From: Hydrangea macrophylla | Lineage: Eukaryota; Streptophyta; Magnoliopsida; Cornales; Hydrangeaceae | NCBI GenBank assembly: GCA_033977485.1 | Contig: CM066991.1 | Span: 34,469,850 to 34,533,849, forward strand | Length of the DNA stretch: 64,000 bases | Reading direction: 5' to 3' | Part shown: in pieces, positions 12,025 to 22,339 of the stretch | Layout: the number at the start of each line of letters is the position of its first letter | Numbering within the stretch: position 1 is the stretch's first letter | The notes under the pieces: generated by a model | The model's input: only the letters and a program-made list of their open reading frames with translations | What the model was told of the DNA's origin: nothing | The model's database searches: none | Translations under genes and position numbers: made by a program

Positions 12025-12210
12025 CTTGTGTATACGCGCCGGAGAGAGATGAGGGTGATGATGACGATGTCCTTGGGGATGATTGGCGTCTCTAAATAGT
12101 GTGTGTGATCGATGAAGGACAGAAATCGCCCCGAGTTTTCTCTCTGTGCCCAAGCGCTTGAGAGTGAGAGGGAGTGAGAGAAACTAAAGAGGTGTGATGG
12201 AGACGCCTCG

Positions 12211-12218
12211 TTTAAATA
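12211..12218 (-). promoter_or_regulatory. Candidate internal promoter TATA box (E1)
   Basis: The minus strand reads GTATTTAAACGAGGCGTCTC; E3 has GTATTTAAATGAGGCGTCTC at 36527-36508. A palindrome cluster lies just upstream (12221-12335), then a PPT-like tract at 12374-12384, 156 bp from the box. E3 keeps the same order and a spacing of 157 bp. The LTR U3 end has the same order of parts. Confidence 0.55.
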
Positions 12219-12220
12219 CG

Positions 12221-12335
12221 AGTCTCGAGCGATCGAGAACTTTCGATCGATCGGACATTCGATCGATCGAGTTTTGTTCAAGTGCTTGAGGATTTGATGT
12301 TATCGATCGATCGAGTATAGTTCGATCGATCGAAC
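12221..12335. repeat. GATCGATC palindrome cluster (E1 internal promoter)
   Basis: Copies of TCGATCGATCGA immediately upstream, in the minus sense, of the TATTTAAA box. Matches E3 36531-36643. Confidence 0.82.
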
Positions 12336-12623
12336 TGTAAAATTCCAAAACTTTTGTGAATGGAAAAACTATGCACCCCCAACTGACCAAGAGTATTCTG
12401 GACATACAGAATAGCATAAAAGTAGTTCAAAATTGTAAGTTTTATTAATATAATTTTGTAATAGCATCCCTTTGCAAAATTGTTACCCGTCATCATGGTA
12501 CTTATGACCTTATTAATAAAGAAAAACTACAAAGTAAAAGGAAAATTAATAACCCTTTGTCCAGCATTACACTTTAAATGATAACAAAGAAGCCAAATGA
12601 CAAAATGCAAATGAAGTGGAGTA

Positions 12624-12820
12624 CTAATTTTCAAACACGAATATTCCATCCTCCGCATTTGCTTCTTTCTCCGCCACATCTTCAAGTCTAGATTCCAAAT
12701 ATGATGATTCCCTTTCCCAGAACAGTCAAAAAGCAGCAAGGATATCATCGAGTGAGTCTGAAATCTCTACGGAATTGATTGCACCGGCAAGAGGTGACCC
12801 AGATGTAGACAAAGATAAGG
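12624..12820 (-). pseudogene. E1 accessory gene, distal part of second exon
   Basis: This is the continuation, after element A, of the exon starting at 20304. The frame includes AINSVEISDSLDD and LFWERESSYLES, close to AINSLESSDLLDD and LFWKRESSSLDS in E3, and ends at a TAG at 12624. One in-frame stop interrupts it. The product is acidic near its C-terminus and matches no family I know. Confidence 0.6.
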
Positions 12821-15053
12821 GACTGTGTGGATATCGCAGTTTTCTTTCTTTTTCCCACAGCTTTTCAAAATTAATTTCAAAAATAAATGAGTCGCCACTT
12901 AATTTTTAAAAGGAAAAATTAAGAAACCATTTTAAAAGCAAACCGATCTTTTAGAAACCAGAGATTAACTAGGTCCGGGGATTATGGAATGAGAGAGGAA
13001 GGAGCCCGTCGGACTAAAACACCCTCTCTCATCCTATCTTGCGAGAGGCCTCTACTCAATATCCTTCTAATCGAATTATTAATTTGAATGTGCCCTCAAC
13101 TAATATATATGTATAGATATACGTTACAAAAAGCATGTCTAAAGGGGTGTAAAATTGCAATTGATAAAATATCATTCAAAAAATCACATATTTAAATTAG
13201 CAAGCAACATGATATGCACTAGGGAACAAGAGAACTTACCCGGGATCCAGCAGCGATATTAAACGTGCAATGCATAAAAACAAGAGAAAATCCTAAAAAA
13301 GAGGCTCTAATCATATATACATATAAGGTAAGATCCTAATTCTAATGTGTCGCGCATGAGGTCGAAAAATCAATAAATTCAACAAATAGAATAAACTAGA
13401 GAAGAGATGCGAAATTGTACCTCAAATGCGCTACAAAACAATGAGTTAGTCCACGTGATACACAAAATGTAAATTTGGACTTAAAATAATAATCCTAAAC
13501 TCCTAGCTTAAATCTATAGAATATAATTAAATCTAAAACAAATTAATCTTAACTACAAATGTCGATCCATACGGATGAATATGTCATGGGCAAGAATGAA
13601 TTATGAAATACTCAATGATTTGGTTCACTTAAACTTCGAATTCAGGCTTAACTAATCATTATTGAAATATGGTTTGAACCTTGACTCATGAAAATTTCAT
13701 CTAGACCATTATTCACAAGATTTGATGACAACTATTGCAGAATTCTGGAAATTGCTGAGAGCAGATTATAACTTACAAAAATGAAAAAGCGTGGTTCCCA
13801 TGGTTCGATCTTGATGAATTTTGGACACAAGATGCCTCTGTGTGTCTAGTTTTTAACCCAAAAAAGAAGTCAAAGTTTCAACGGTTGGATCTCTAGGAAT
13901 TGGACAAAAACCAGATATCACTCAGCATTCTACAATCTTCTATCCAGAGTTCTTGCACGATTTTTTAAAAATAGTTAAAAAATCAGAAATACTTTGTTCT
14001 TTTTAGGGTGACTTCCTAATGCATTAACATACTTAGAAAAAATTATTTTGGGCCACAAACACTTTATTAAGGCATTGGTTCACTTATTTCAAAAGAGTAT
14101 TACTATGCTGAAACTCTGGACAGATTGTAGTGACCTTACAAAACTCACAACCAAACCACTTTAGACATGAAATCACCTTAAAACAAAAATTACAGTGGTA
14201 GAATATTGTGTTATTGACACTTTCCCGTTGGTTTCACTTGATTTCAACGGTTAGATTTCGAACTAAAAATCTTTGATCAAAAACAGTTTGTGAACTCACT
14301 GTTTTCATTTATCAAGTTCAACTTTTATTTGTTAACCCCAACTATTAAACCATGAAGTTAGACTTAAACTAGACCATTTTCTCCTACCATTTGATGATCA
14401 TTGGAGACTAAAGACCTTTATATTTGTAGATTTGAAATGAAGTATGAATAGACTTCATGGAATCTTAAGATGATGAATCCAAACCATGAAGATAGCCTTA
14501 GACTCAAAACTAATTTTCTCCTACCATTTGATGGTCATGGAAGATGGAGACATTACTAATGCTCATGAGTCTCAAAGGAATATAGAAAGGATTCCATGAA
14601 ACATCAAGTTTAAAGGATCCAAGTCATGAGTGTGGACTTAGATCCATCTATTTGCCTATGAAATGGAATGATGATCAAACTTTGATTCCCATGTGAAGCA
14701 CAAGCTTACATGGGATTCAAAAGATCATGTTCAAGAGATTTCAAGAGAGATATTGAGAATCTCTAAGAGTCTCAAGAAGGAAGTATGATCAACAAAAGAA
14801 ATGGAGCAAAGAAAATAAAAAGGTTTGAGGATTAGAGATTAAAAAAAAAGAAGAATGTAAATAGACAACTTATGGTTAGAAGATCACCTCCAAACTATCC
14901 TCAAAGTTTCTCTCCTTTGAAGATCTTCCAATCTCTTCTTCAAGCTCTCCCAAACTCTCACTTTTCTTTCTCAAAAAATATGTTAGTATAGTGGTGGTTA
15001 TCTCTCATGTATTGTGTTGTATCTCTTTCTCCCTCCTCAAGGAAGATCCTCCC

Positions 15054-15064
15054 TCTTTTATAGA
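15054..15064 (-). promoter_or_regulatory. TATA box of element A LTR
   Basis: The minus strand reads GTCTATAAAAGAGGG. The right LTR keeps ATCTATAAAAGAGGG near 19480. It lies downstream of the palindrome cluster in the direction of transcription. Confidence 0.7.
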
Positions 15065-15149
15065 CAAAATTACCAAGTATTTTCAGTGAATTCGGAGTAA
15101 AAGACAGGTGTAAATGTCTCATTTGGTGGTACAATACGTACTTCCTGAA

Positions 15150-15480
15150 CTGCCCAGGGCGGCAGTCAAAAGTGATCTGCGGCAGTCCGTGGATGCCGCC
15201 GCGACATTCCGTGACTGCCGTTGCGGTACTCCGTGATTGCTGCGCGGCTCTCAGTGAGTGCCGCGCCAAATTATTGATTGCCGTATTTTCGTCAACCTTA
15301 CTTTATCAGTTTTTTGTTTTTATCCGCATACACGTACGTATTGTACCACAAAATACGGACTTTAAAAGCAAACGACAGTCAGAAAATGTCGGCGGCACTC
15401 AGTAAATGCCGGGCCGGCACTCACTGAATGCCGTTCGGCACTCACTGAGTGTTGCGGAATACTGGCGTGTGCCGTTTTCT
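15150..15480. repeat. Palindromic ggcactcagtgagtgcc cluster in A LTR U3
   Basis: Repeated cggcagtccgtgactgccg and cggcactcactgagtgccg units, each an inverted repeat able to form a short hairpin. Similar clusters are at 17290-17350, 19580-19900, 26525-26650, 51275-51330 and a single trace at 5637. GC content is clearly above the surroundings. Confidence 0.85.
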
Positions 15481-15911
15481 GTTGATCTTCCCTTTTTAAG
15501 TCTTTTCTTTCTTCCTTTTTTCTTAAAGTAACTTATTTTTGAAGATCTTTTTCGAAAATGGTGTTTTATACCTGAAATCTCCTAAATACCTGGTATTTTC
15601 TTCTTTCTGTGAAATCTTATCGCCTTTGGGAGAGTTTTTTGAAGAGCTTGGAATACTTTGAATCTTTCGGTCTTTGTCATCATCGGATATGGAGGTGACA
15701 CTCTCTTAAATTCGACGGTCGGTTAAAATTGGGGTGTCTACAGTTTGCCCCTCTTTGACAGAGCTTGTGGGGCAACGCGTCCCATAAGTGAATGTCAAAG
15801 CCTGTGTGAAGACAAGCCTTTGACCAGACTGTCGAATTTAGGTAAAACAAAACGCGTTGCAAAAACGGCTTCACAAACAGTTCATGTTGGTCGTGCTCAA
15901 TGGTGAGCTGC

Positions 15912-15946
15912 CTACGTATCCATTCAGGAATCAGTCCAAGACGTAG
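15912..15946 (-). other. Conserved Tat-type hairpin box (element A)
   Basis: CTACGT and ACGTAG enclose 23 nt with an inner TCC/GGA pairing. Flanking tggtcgtgctcaatggtgag and ttcggg are shared with the B copy at 27349. It lies 170 bp from the 3' LTR. Confidence 0.7.
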
Positions 15947-16190
15947 TTCGGGCAGGAGCCAAGCATCCACAAGCACAAGTAACCATACGATGAATGCACC
16001 TATCTTATCGTGATGCAAGTGCTATGCAATGGTATTTTCCGAATTGACCTGGTCATACAAGCTCCATGCTCATCATGTCTTCCCCACGTACGACGCATTT
16101 TACGTGACGTGTTAGTCAGGGAAGATTACCTAATTCTTGACCGATGCAAAATCCGTTACGGGGGTCATGGTGATGCTTTTGATTTGATTT

Positions 16191-16790
16191 TGAGGGTAAA
16201 CGCAAATCTGTTGCGAGAACTGAGAATATAAATCTGTTATATTCCCAAACGAGGGTAAACGCAAATCTGTTGCTAGAATCGAGAATATAAATCTGTTATA
16301 TTCCCTAAACGAGGGTTTACGCAAATCCGTTGCGAGAACTGAGAATATAAATCTGTTATATTCCCAAAACAAGGGTTAACGCAAAGCCGTTGCGAGAACC
16401 GAGAATCTAAATCCATTATATTCCGAAAACGAGGGTAAACGCAAATCTGTTGCGAGAACTGAGAACATAAATCTGTTATATTCCCAAAACGAGGGTAAAC
16501 GCAAATCTGTTGCGAGAACCGGGAATACAAATCTGTTATATTCCCAAAACGAGGGTAAACGCAAATCTGTTATGAGAACCGAGAATATAAATCTGTTATA
16601 TTCTGAAAGCAATGGTTAACGCAAATCTATTGCGAAAATCGAGAATACAAATCTGTTATATTCCCAAAACGAGGGTAAACGCAAATCTGTTGTGAGAACC
16701 GAGAATATAAATTTGTTATATTCTGAAAATAATGGTTAACGCAAATCTGTTGCAAAAATCGAGAATGTAAACCCGTTACACTCTCAAATC
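16191..16790. repeat. 60-bp tandem array, 10 units
   Basis: The unit contains gagggtaaacgcaaatctg, ttgcgagaaccgagaatat and aaatctgttatattcccaa, and repeats with an exact 60-bp period. Each unit has an internal echo (aaatctgtt twice). Minus-strand frames run through because 60 is a multiple of 3; they are not genes. This is a typical hypervariable 3' untranslated array of a Tat-type element. Confidence 0.95.
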
Positions 16791-17110
16791 TTTTCCAATT
16801 TTTCAAAAATCGGGAGCCTACGGGATCAAATTTTTTCAATTTTAAAAAATCGGGAGCCCACAGGTTCAAATCTTTTTTTTTCAATTTTCAAAAACCGGGA
16901 GCCTACGGGCTCAAATCTTTTTAATTTTCAAAAATCGGGAGCTCACGGGCTAAAATCTTTTCAATTTTCAAAAATCGGGAGCCCACGGGCTCAAATCTTT
17001 TCAACAATCGGGAGCCCACGGGCTCAAATCTTTTCAATTTCAAAATTAGGAGCCCACGGGCTCGAATATTTTTTATTTTAAAAAATCAGGGGCTCACGGG
17101 CTTATATATA
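16786..17110. repeat. Palindromic minisatellite, about 40-45 bp, 7-8 units
   Basis: Each unit has a GAGCCC-ac-GGGCTC inverted repeat followed by aaatcttttcaattttcaaaaatcg. Element B has a related set at 28895-29035 with GAGTC and GACTC as the arms. Confidence 0.88.
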
Positions 17111-17290
17111 CTCCTAAATTCTGAAATTTGTAGTCAACTTAAACCTAAAAACGACCCTGAGGGCCAAAAGTGTAATGAGGGCAAATTTTGGGGGCCTCAA
17201 ATTCAATTTTTGGGACTTGATTTGAATTTTTTTTTTTTGGGGGGGGGGGGATGAAGGATCTTTGAACCGACTTAGTCGCGACACACGCGG
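17111..17290. other. Low-complexity junction in element A
   Basis: No coding potential. It includes a T10 G11 homopolymer pair at 17230-17250, a place where sequencing or assembly error is likely. Confidence 0.5.
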
Positions 17291-17860
17291 ATTTTTGCGG
17301 CAGTCCGTGACTACCGTGCGGCACTTGGCGAGTGCCGCCCGTCAGTACATCAACTGTCGCGCACGGAAAACTGAGTGACGCGTTTGAGCGGCAGTGGCTA
17401 AAACCGGCGGTTTCAATTCATTTTTTCTCATTCTCTCAATCTTCTCTCTCTCGATTCCTCTCTGGAGAAAATTTTTCCTTTTTCTTTTCTTGCTTGGATC
17501 GATCTATCGGGGCTTCCAGGTTAGTTCTACTCGATCAACACTTGATTAAGCTCTTTTATTTCACTATTTTTCTGAATTTTTCATGAATTTAACGTTTGGA
17601 TCTCTCTTTTTTGACAGATTATGACGAGCGGTTCAGGGAGGAAGAAGAAGGCCAAGTACACGGCCACTCATCATCCAGACGCCACACTCTTATTGCGGGA
17701 CCCTGATGAGCACTTATCTGCCCGGGCGTTCAAGCGCGAGGTAAACGCTCCCCTCTATTTATTTCTCGTATTGCTAATGCCGTGTGATATTCCGGAATGT
17801 GATGTGAAAATCATGTCATCTCAAATGTCTTAATACTATGCTTGTAGCACCCTTGAGCGT
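17290..17860 (+). other. Gene-like fragment with predicted introns inside element A
   Basis: A pyrimidine-rich leader (17400-17519) ends TTCCAG/GTTAGT at 17520. A T-rich 98-bp intron ends TTTTTTGACAG at 17617. An ATG at 17621 opens a 40-codon exon starting MTSGSGRKKKAKYTATHH, and a donor GCGAG/GTAAAC follows at 17741. This looks like the 5' end of a plant gene, in the opposite orientation to element A. I do not recognise the protein. It breaks off where LTR sequence resumes at 18105. It may be a captured host fragment or the leader of another element family. Confidence 0.4.
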
Positions 17861-18104
17861 CCTGACTACTCCAATCCATGTTTATATACATATATATGTA
17901 CATTTTATTTCTTGGAAGAAAGAATGCTTGTGCCCGCGAATTTTGGACGTCTCATCTGTACTTGCACGTATTCAACTTTATTAACTTTCCGAAAAAAAGC
18001 CTTTTGACCGTGATAAAAAAAAGGAAGAATCCATTTATTCACTGAATCTTTTAGCGTTATTTTTCTTTTTCTTTTTATTATTATTATTATTTTTATTATT
18101 TCTC
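17861..18104. other. Unassigned sequence before partial LTR
   Basis: AT-rich, with TTA/TTTATT runs at 18060-18105. I see no gene or repeat landmark. It bridges the gene-like fragment and the truncated LTR and may be intron sequence of that fragment. Confidence 0.35.
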
Positions 18105-20176
18105 AAAATTTTCATCTAGACCATTATTCACAAGATTTGATGACAACTATTGCAGAATTCTGGAACTTGCTGAGAGCAGATTATAACTTTAAAAAATGCA
18201 AAAGTGTGGTTCCCGTGGTTTGATCTTAATGAATTTTGGACACAAGATGCCTCTGTGTGTCTAGTTTTTAACCCAAAAAAGAAATCAAAGTTTCAACGGT
18301 TGGATCTCCAGGAATTGGACAAAAACCAGACATCACTAGCATTCTACAACCTTCTGTCCAGAGTTCTTGCACAATTTTTTAAAAATAGCAAAAAAATCAT
18401 AAATGCTTTGTTCTTTTTAAGGTGACTTCCTAATACATTAATCTACTTAGGAAAAATTAGTTTGGATCACAAACACTTTATTAAAGCATTGGTTTACTTA
18501 TTTCAAAAGAGTGTTACTATGCTTACTATGCTAAAACTCTGGACAGATTGTAGTGACCTTACAAAACTCACAACCAAACCACTTTAGACATGAACTCACC
18601 TTAAATCAAAAATTACAGTGGTAGAATATTGTGTTATTGACACTTTCCCATTGGTTTCACTTGATTTCAACGGTTAGATTTTGAACTAAAAATCTTTGAT
18701 CAAAAACAGTTTGTGAACTCATTGTTTTCATTTATCAAGTTCAACTTTTATTGTTAACCCCAACTATTAAACCATGAAGTTGGACTTAAACTAGACCATT
18801 TTCTCCTACCATTTGATGATCATTGGAGACTAAAGACCTTTATATTTGTAGATTTCAAATGAAGTATGAATAGACTTCATGGAATCTCAAGATGATGAAT
18901 CCAAACCATGAAGATAGCCTTAGACTCAAAACTAATTTTCTCCTACCATTTGATGGTCATGGGAGATGGAGACATTACTAATGCTCATGAGTCTCAAAGG
19001 AATATAGAAAGGATTCCATGAAACATCAAGTTTAAAGGATCCAAGTCATGAGTGTGGACTTAGATCCATCTATTTGCCTATGAAATAGAGTGATGATCAA
19101 ACTTTGATTCCCATGTGAAGCACAAGCTTACATGGGATTCAAAAGATCATGTTCAAGAGATTTCAAGAGAGATATTGAGAATCTCTAAGAGTCTCAAGAA
19201 GGAAGTATGATCAACAAAAGAAATGGAGCAAAGAAAATAAAAAGGTTTGAGGATTAGAGATTCAAAAAAACGAAGAATGTAAATAGACAACTTATGGTTA
19301 GAGGATCACCTCCAAACTATCCTCAAAGTTTCTCTCCTTTGAAGATCTTCCAAACTCTTCTTCAAGCTCTCCCAAACTCTCTCTTTTCTTTCTCAAAAAA
19401 TATGTTAGTATAGTGGTGGTTATCTCTCATGTATTGTGTTGTATCTCTCTCTCCCTCCTCAAGGAAGATCCTCCCTCTTTTATAGATAAAATTACCAAGT
19501 ATTTTCAGTGAATTCGGAGTAAAAGACAGGTGTAAATGTCTCATTTGGTGGTACAATATGTACTTCCTGAAATTAGACAGACTGCTGCCCAGGGCAGCAG
19601 TCAAAAGTGATTTGCGGCAGTCCGTGGATGTCGCTGTGGCATTCTGTGACTGCCGTCGTGGCACTCCGTGATTGCCGCGCGACTTTCAGTGAGTGCCGCG
19701 CCAAATTATTAATTGCCGTATTTTCGTCAACCTTACTTTATCAGTTTTTTTGTTTTTATTCGTATACACATACGTGTTGTACCACAAAATATGGACTTTA
19801 AAAGCAAATGGCAGTCAGAAAATATCGGCGGCACTCTGTAAATGCCGGGCCGGCACTCACTGAATGTTGTTCGGCACTCACTTAGTACCGCAGAATACTG
19901 CTGTGTGCCATTTTCTGTTGAACTTCCCTTTTTAGGTCTTTTCTTTCTTCCTTTTTCTTAAAGAAACTTATTTTTAAAGATCTTTTCCGAAAATGGTGTT
20001 TTATACCTGAATTCTCCTAAATACCTGGTATTTTCTTCTTTCTGTGAAATTTATCGCGTTTGGGAGACTTTTCTGAAGAGCTTGGAATACTTCGAATCTT
20101 TCGGTCTTTGTCATCATCAGATATGGAGGTGATACTCTCTTAAATTCGACGGTCGTTCAAAATTGGGGTGTCTACA
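18105..20176 (-). repeat. Element A 5' LTR, partial (2,072 bp)
   Basis: Collinear with 13691-15742 of the left LTR with scattered substitutions and small indels. The LTR end next to the primer site is missing, so the PBS of element A cannot be read. The TATA box near 19480 and palindromes at 19580-19900 are kept. Confidence 0.85.
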
Positions 20177-20181
20177 GAGTG

Positions 20182-20304
20182 TAATTTCTCAATGGACTTT
20201 CCTGTTGCGGTGGGGTACCAGAAGACCCTATGTACGGTTCAGGTCTATGAAATAGCTGATGTTGAAGGAACAAAGACAGTAACATTGGACTCATAGTGAA
20301 AATC
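20182..20304 (-). pseudogene. E1 accessory gene, proximal part of second exon
   Basis: After the acceptor TTTTGTCAG/GATT (intron end 20305), the frame gives FTMSPMLLSLFLQHQLFHRP and runs to the element A insertion, continuing at 12820. E3 has the equivalent at 37293. The join to the first exon keeps the reading frame. Function unknown. Confidence 0.6.
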
Positions 20305-20429
20305 CTGACAAAAGAGACCAAAAGTGAACAAAAATAAAGAAAGAAATTAGATAAGACAAAAGAAAGAACTAACAGAAAAGAATAAACTAAACAAGAAGAA
20401 AAGGAAATGAAGTGTGACAAGGAATTGAC
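20305..20429 (-). other. Predicted intron in E1 accessory gene (125 bp)
   Basis: Donor GTGAG/GTCAAT at 20429 and acceptor TTTTGTCAG at 20305, with a T-rich body. E3 has GTGAG/GTTATT at 37405 and CTTTGTCAG at 37294 (112 bp). Exon sequence on both sides is better kept than the intron. Confidence 0.6.
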
Positions 20430-20917
20430 CTCACTATTGGCGTGCTATAACCATGTACACTAGCAGGAAGGGGGCATTGGAGTTGGAACAGTAAATAACT
20501 CATGTGCACATAAATGTACGGAACCATGTCAATGACAAGGAAGTCATCAACGTAAGTGAAGACAACATTATGACATTCAGGTACCACATCCTATAAATCG
20601 TCTTCCTCCTATGGTTCCCACATCGAATCATTCTCCCATTGTTCCAAGAGGGCATCATCGACTTCCCCAACAAAATGCTCCTCTGGTTCGCCTTCCTCTT
20701 CAGGGAAGTCCATATGCACGAAGGGGTTAATGTGGAGGAGTGCAGGATTATAAGGGATGTACCCATGGGTCAAGTCAATGACATCATCCGCTCCTGGCCC
20801 TTGATAAGGAGACAAGCAGAATGCAATCTCTTCAGTAGTCCATGGAGAGTTAGGATATTCTGAATCAGCCCATGACCCGATTGAATGGACATCATCATCC
20901 CTCATATTTTTAATAGC
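20430..20917 (-). pseudogene. E1 accessory gene, first exon
   Basis: Starts after an acceptor CTCTCCCCTGCAG/GC at 20918. The ATG at 20905 opens MRDDDVHSIGSW, followed by an acidic region (PEEEGEPEEHF, WENDSMWEP). Two in-frame stops lie near 20608 and 20590, then the same frame continues with NVVF.YVDDFLVI and a hydrophobic stretch to the donor at 20429. E3 37406-37889 is homologous. YVDD here is not a polymerase motif in context. No known family recognised. Confidence 0.6.
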
Positions 20918-21053
20918 CTGCAGGGGAGAGATGACATGGAATAGCAGATTAAAATCAAAATCACACTAAAAAAGAAACACAAACAAATGAAACAAAACAA
21001 AGTGCAGTAAAAGAAAAGGTATAAAACAACAACGTGTTAACACACTTTAGGGT

Positions 21054-22290
21054 TTAGGTTGAGGAATAGCTGGGCTCATCTAGCTCGATGTGCTCAACTT
21101 CTGGTAGGAAGTGCTCCAAGAACGATTTTAACCTTTGGCCATTAACCATGAAATAATCGTCGTTCTTAGGATTTATAAGCTTCACAGCCCCATGTGGAAA
21201 AACAGATTTGACTATGAATGGTCCTGTCCACCGAGAACAGAGTTTTCTAGGGAATAAGTGAAGGCGAGAGTCGTTCAGCAAGACTTTCTGCCCCGGCTCG
21301 AATAATTTTTGAAAAATTGTTCTATCGTGGCGAGCCTTTAACCTTTCCTTGTGTAATTTAGCATTGTCGTATGCATCTCGACGTATTTCTTCCAATTCAG
21401 CCAACTGGAGTTTTCGGAGATGACCTCCCTTTTTTATGTCAAAGTTCAAAGAGCGTGTTGCCCAATACGCTTTATGCTCGGAGGTGACATACCTTACCGT
21501 ATACTAGTCTGTACGAAGACATCCCCAAGTTTGTTTTATAAGCAGTACGGTACGCCCAGAGAGCATCCGTTAGTTTGTATGCCCAGTCTTTTCTGTTGAA
21601 ACTAACCGTCTTTTTGAGTATATGGTTGATTTCTCGGTTCGCCAACTCTGTCTGTCTGTTAGTTTATGGGTGGTAGGATAGAATAATCTTATGGTTTACC
21701 CCATATTTCTTGAGAAGTGACTCCAAAGGCCTGTTGTAGAAATGCTTGCCTTGGTCACTTATTAGTGCTTTCGGGGTTCCGAAACGCGACAGAATATGTT
21801 CCTTAAGAAAGGCCATTACTGTTTTGTGGTCATTGCATCTTGTCGGTATCGCTTCTACCTATTTTGATATATACTCCATAGCTAGGAGTATGTATTCACA
21901 GTTGTTTGATTTCAGAAACAGGCCCATAAAGTCTATGCCCCAACAATCGAATATTTCAATTATGATAATCGGAGTTAAGGGCATAGAATTTCTTTTTGAA
22001 ATTGTTCCAAGCTTTTAACAGCGTTGGCATAATTTGCAAAAAGAATAGGCATCCTTGAACATGGTGGGCCAGTAGAAACCGCTGTGTAGGACTTTTTGTG
22101 CGGTCTTTTGCGAAGAAAAATGGCCACTGCAGGCTTCAGAATGACAAGAGGCTAAAATTACAATTATGTCCTCATTCTGGACGCAACGTCTAATGACCTG
22201 ATCAGCACAATACTTGAATAAGTAAGGGTCATTGAAAAAGAAATGACGTGCGAATGAAAGGAACCATTTCTTGTCCTAATTTGACCAATC
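21054..22290 (-). pseudogene. E1 integrase (Athila type), broken
   Basis: In the minus sense the HHCC zinc-binding part is recognisable near 22140-22000 (GHFSSQKTAQ, VLHSGFYW, CKLC). The catalytic core follows. The place of the first catalytic Asp reads YILLAMEYISK, with Glu, and the next Trp is a stop. The C-terminal part (21449-21054) is open: RWTGPFIVKSVFPHGAVKLI is the usual post-core domain, ending at DEPSYSST. It lies just upstream of the accessory gene. Frameshifts near 21490 and 21650 inactivate it. Confidence 0.82.
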
Positions 22291-22339
22291 ACTAGGGGTC
22301 TTTCCCGTAACTAGATAGTTTACTACATCCGCATACCAA

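Larger units (their letters stand above)
12826..15742 (-). repeat. Element A 3' LTR (2,917 bp)
   Basis: Starts tgtggatatcgcag and ends aattggggtgtctaca. It shares with the B LTR the blocks gtccggggattatggaatga (12975), cttacccgggatccagc (13236) and gtgtcgcgc (13349). A minus-strand TATA box lies at 15054-15064 and a cluster of ggcactc palindromes at 15150-15480 upstream of it. Confidence 0.88.
12826..20176 (-). mobile_element. Tat-type LTR element A (non-coding, partly deleted)
   Basis: It begins TGTGGATATC and ends GGTGTCTACA. Flanks are gactg (12821-12825) and gagtg (20177-20181), a 5-bp target duplication with one change; E3 has gagtg uninterrupted at this site. The left LTR is complete (12826-15742) and the right is partial (18105-20176), lacking about 860 bp plus the PBS. 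Internal sequence carries the hairpin box, a 60-bp array, a palindromic 45-bp array and a gene-like fragment. No gag or pol is present. Confidence 0.85.

Noticed and set aside
16191..16790. CRISPR array (regular 60-bp period)
   Set aside because: Units are repeated over their whole length with no unique spacers, and the setting is a plant retroelement.
20510..20560. YVDDFLVI as a second reverse transcriptase motif
   Set aside because: The surrounding residues do not match any RT block, the real RT with FMDDF is elsewhere in the same element, and the motif sits in the accessory exon of both E1 and E3 at the same place.
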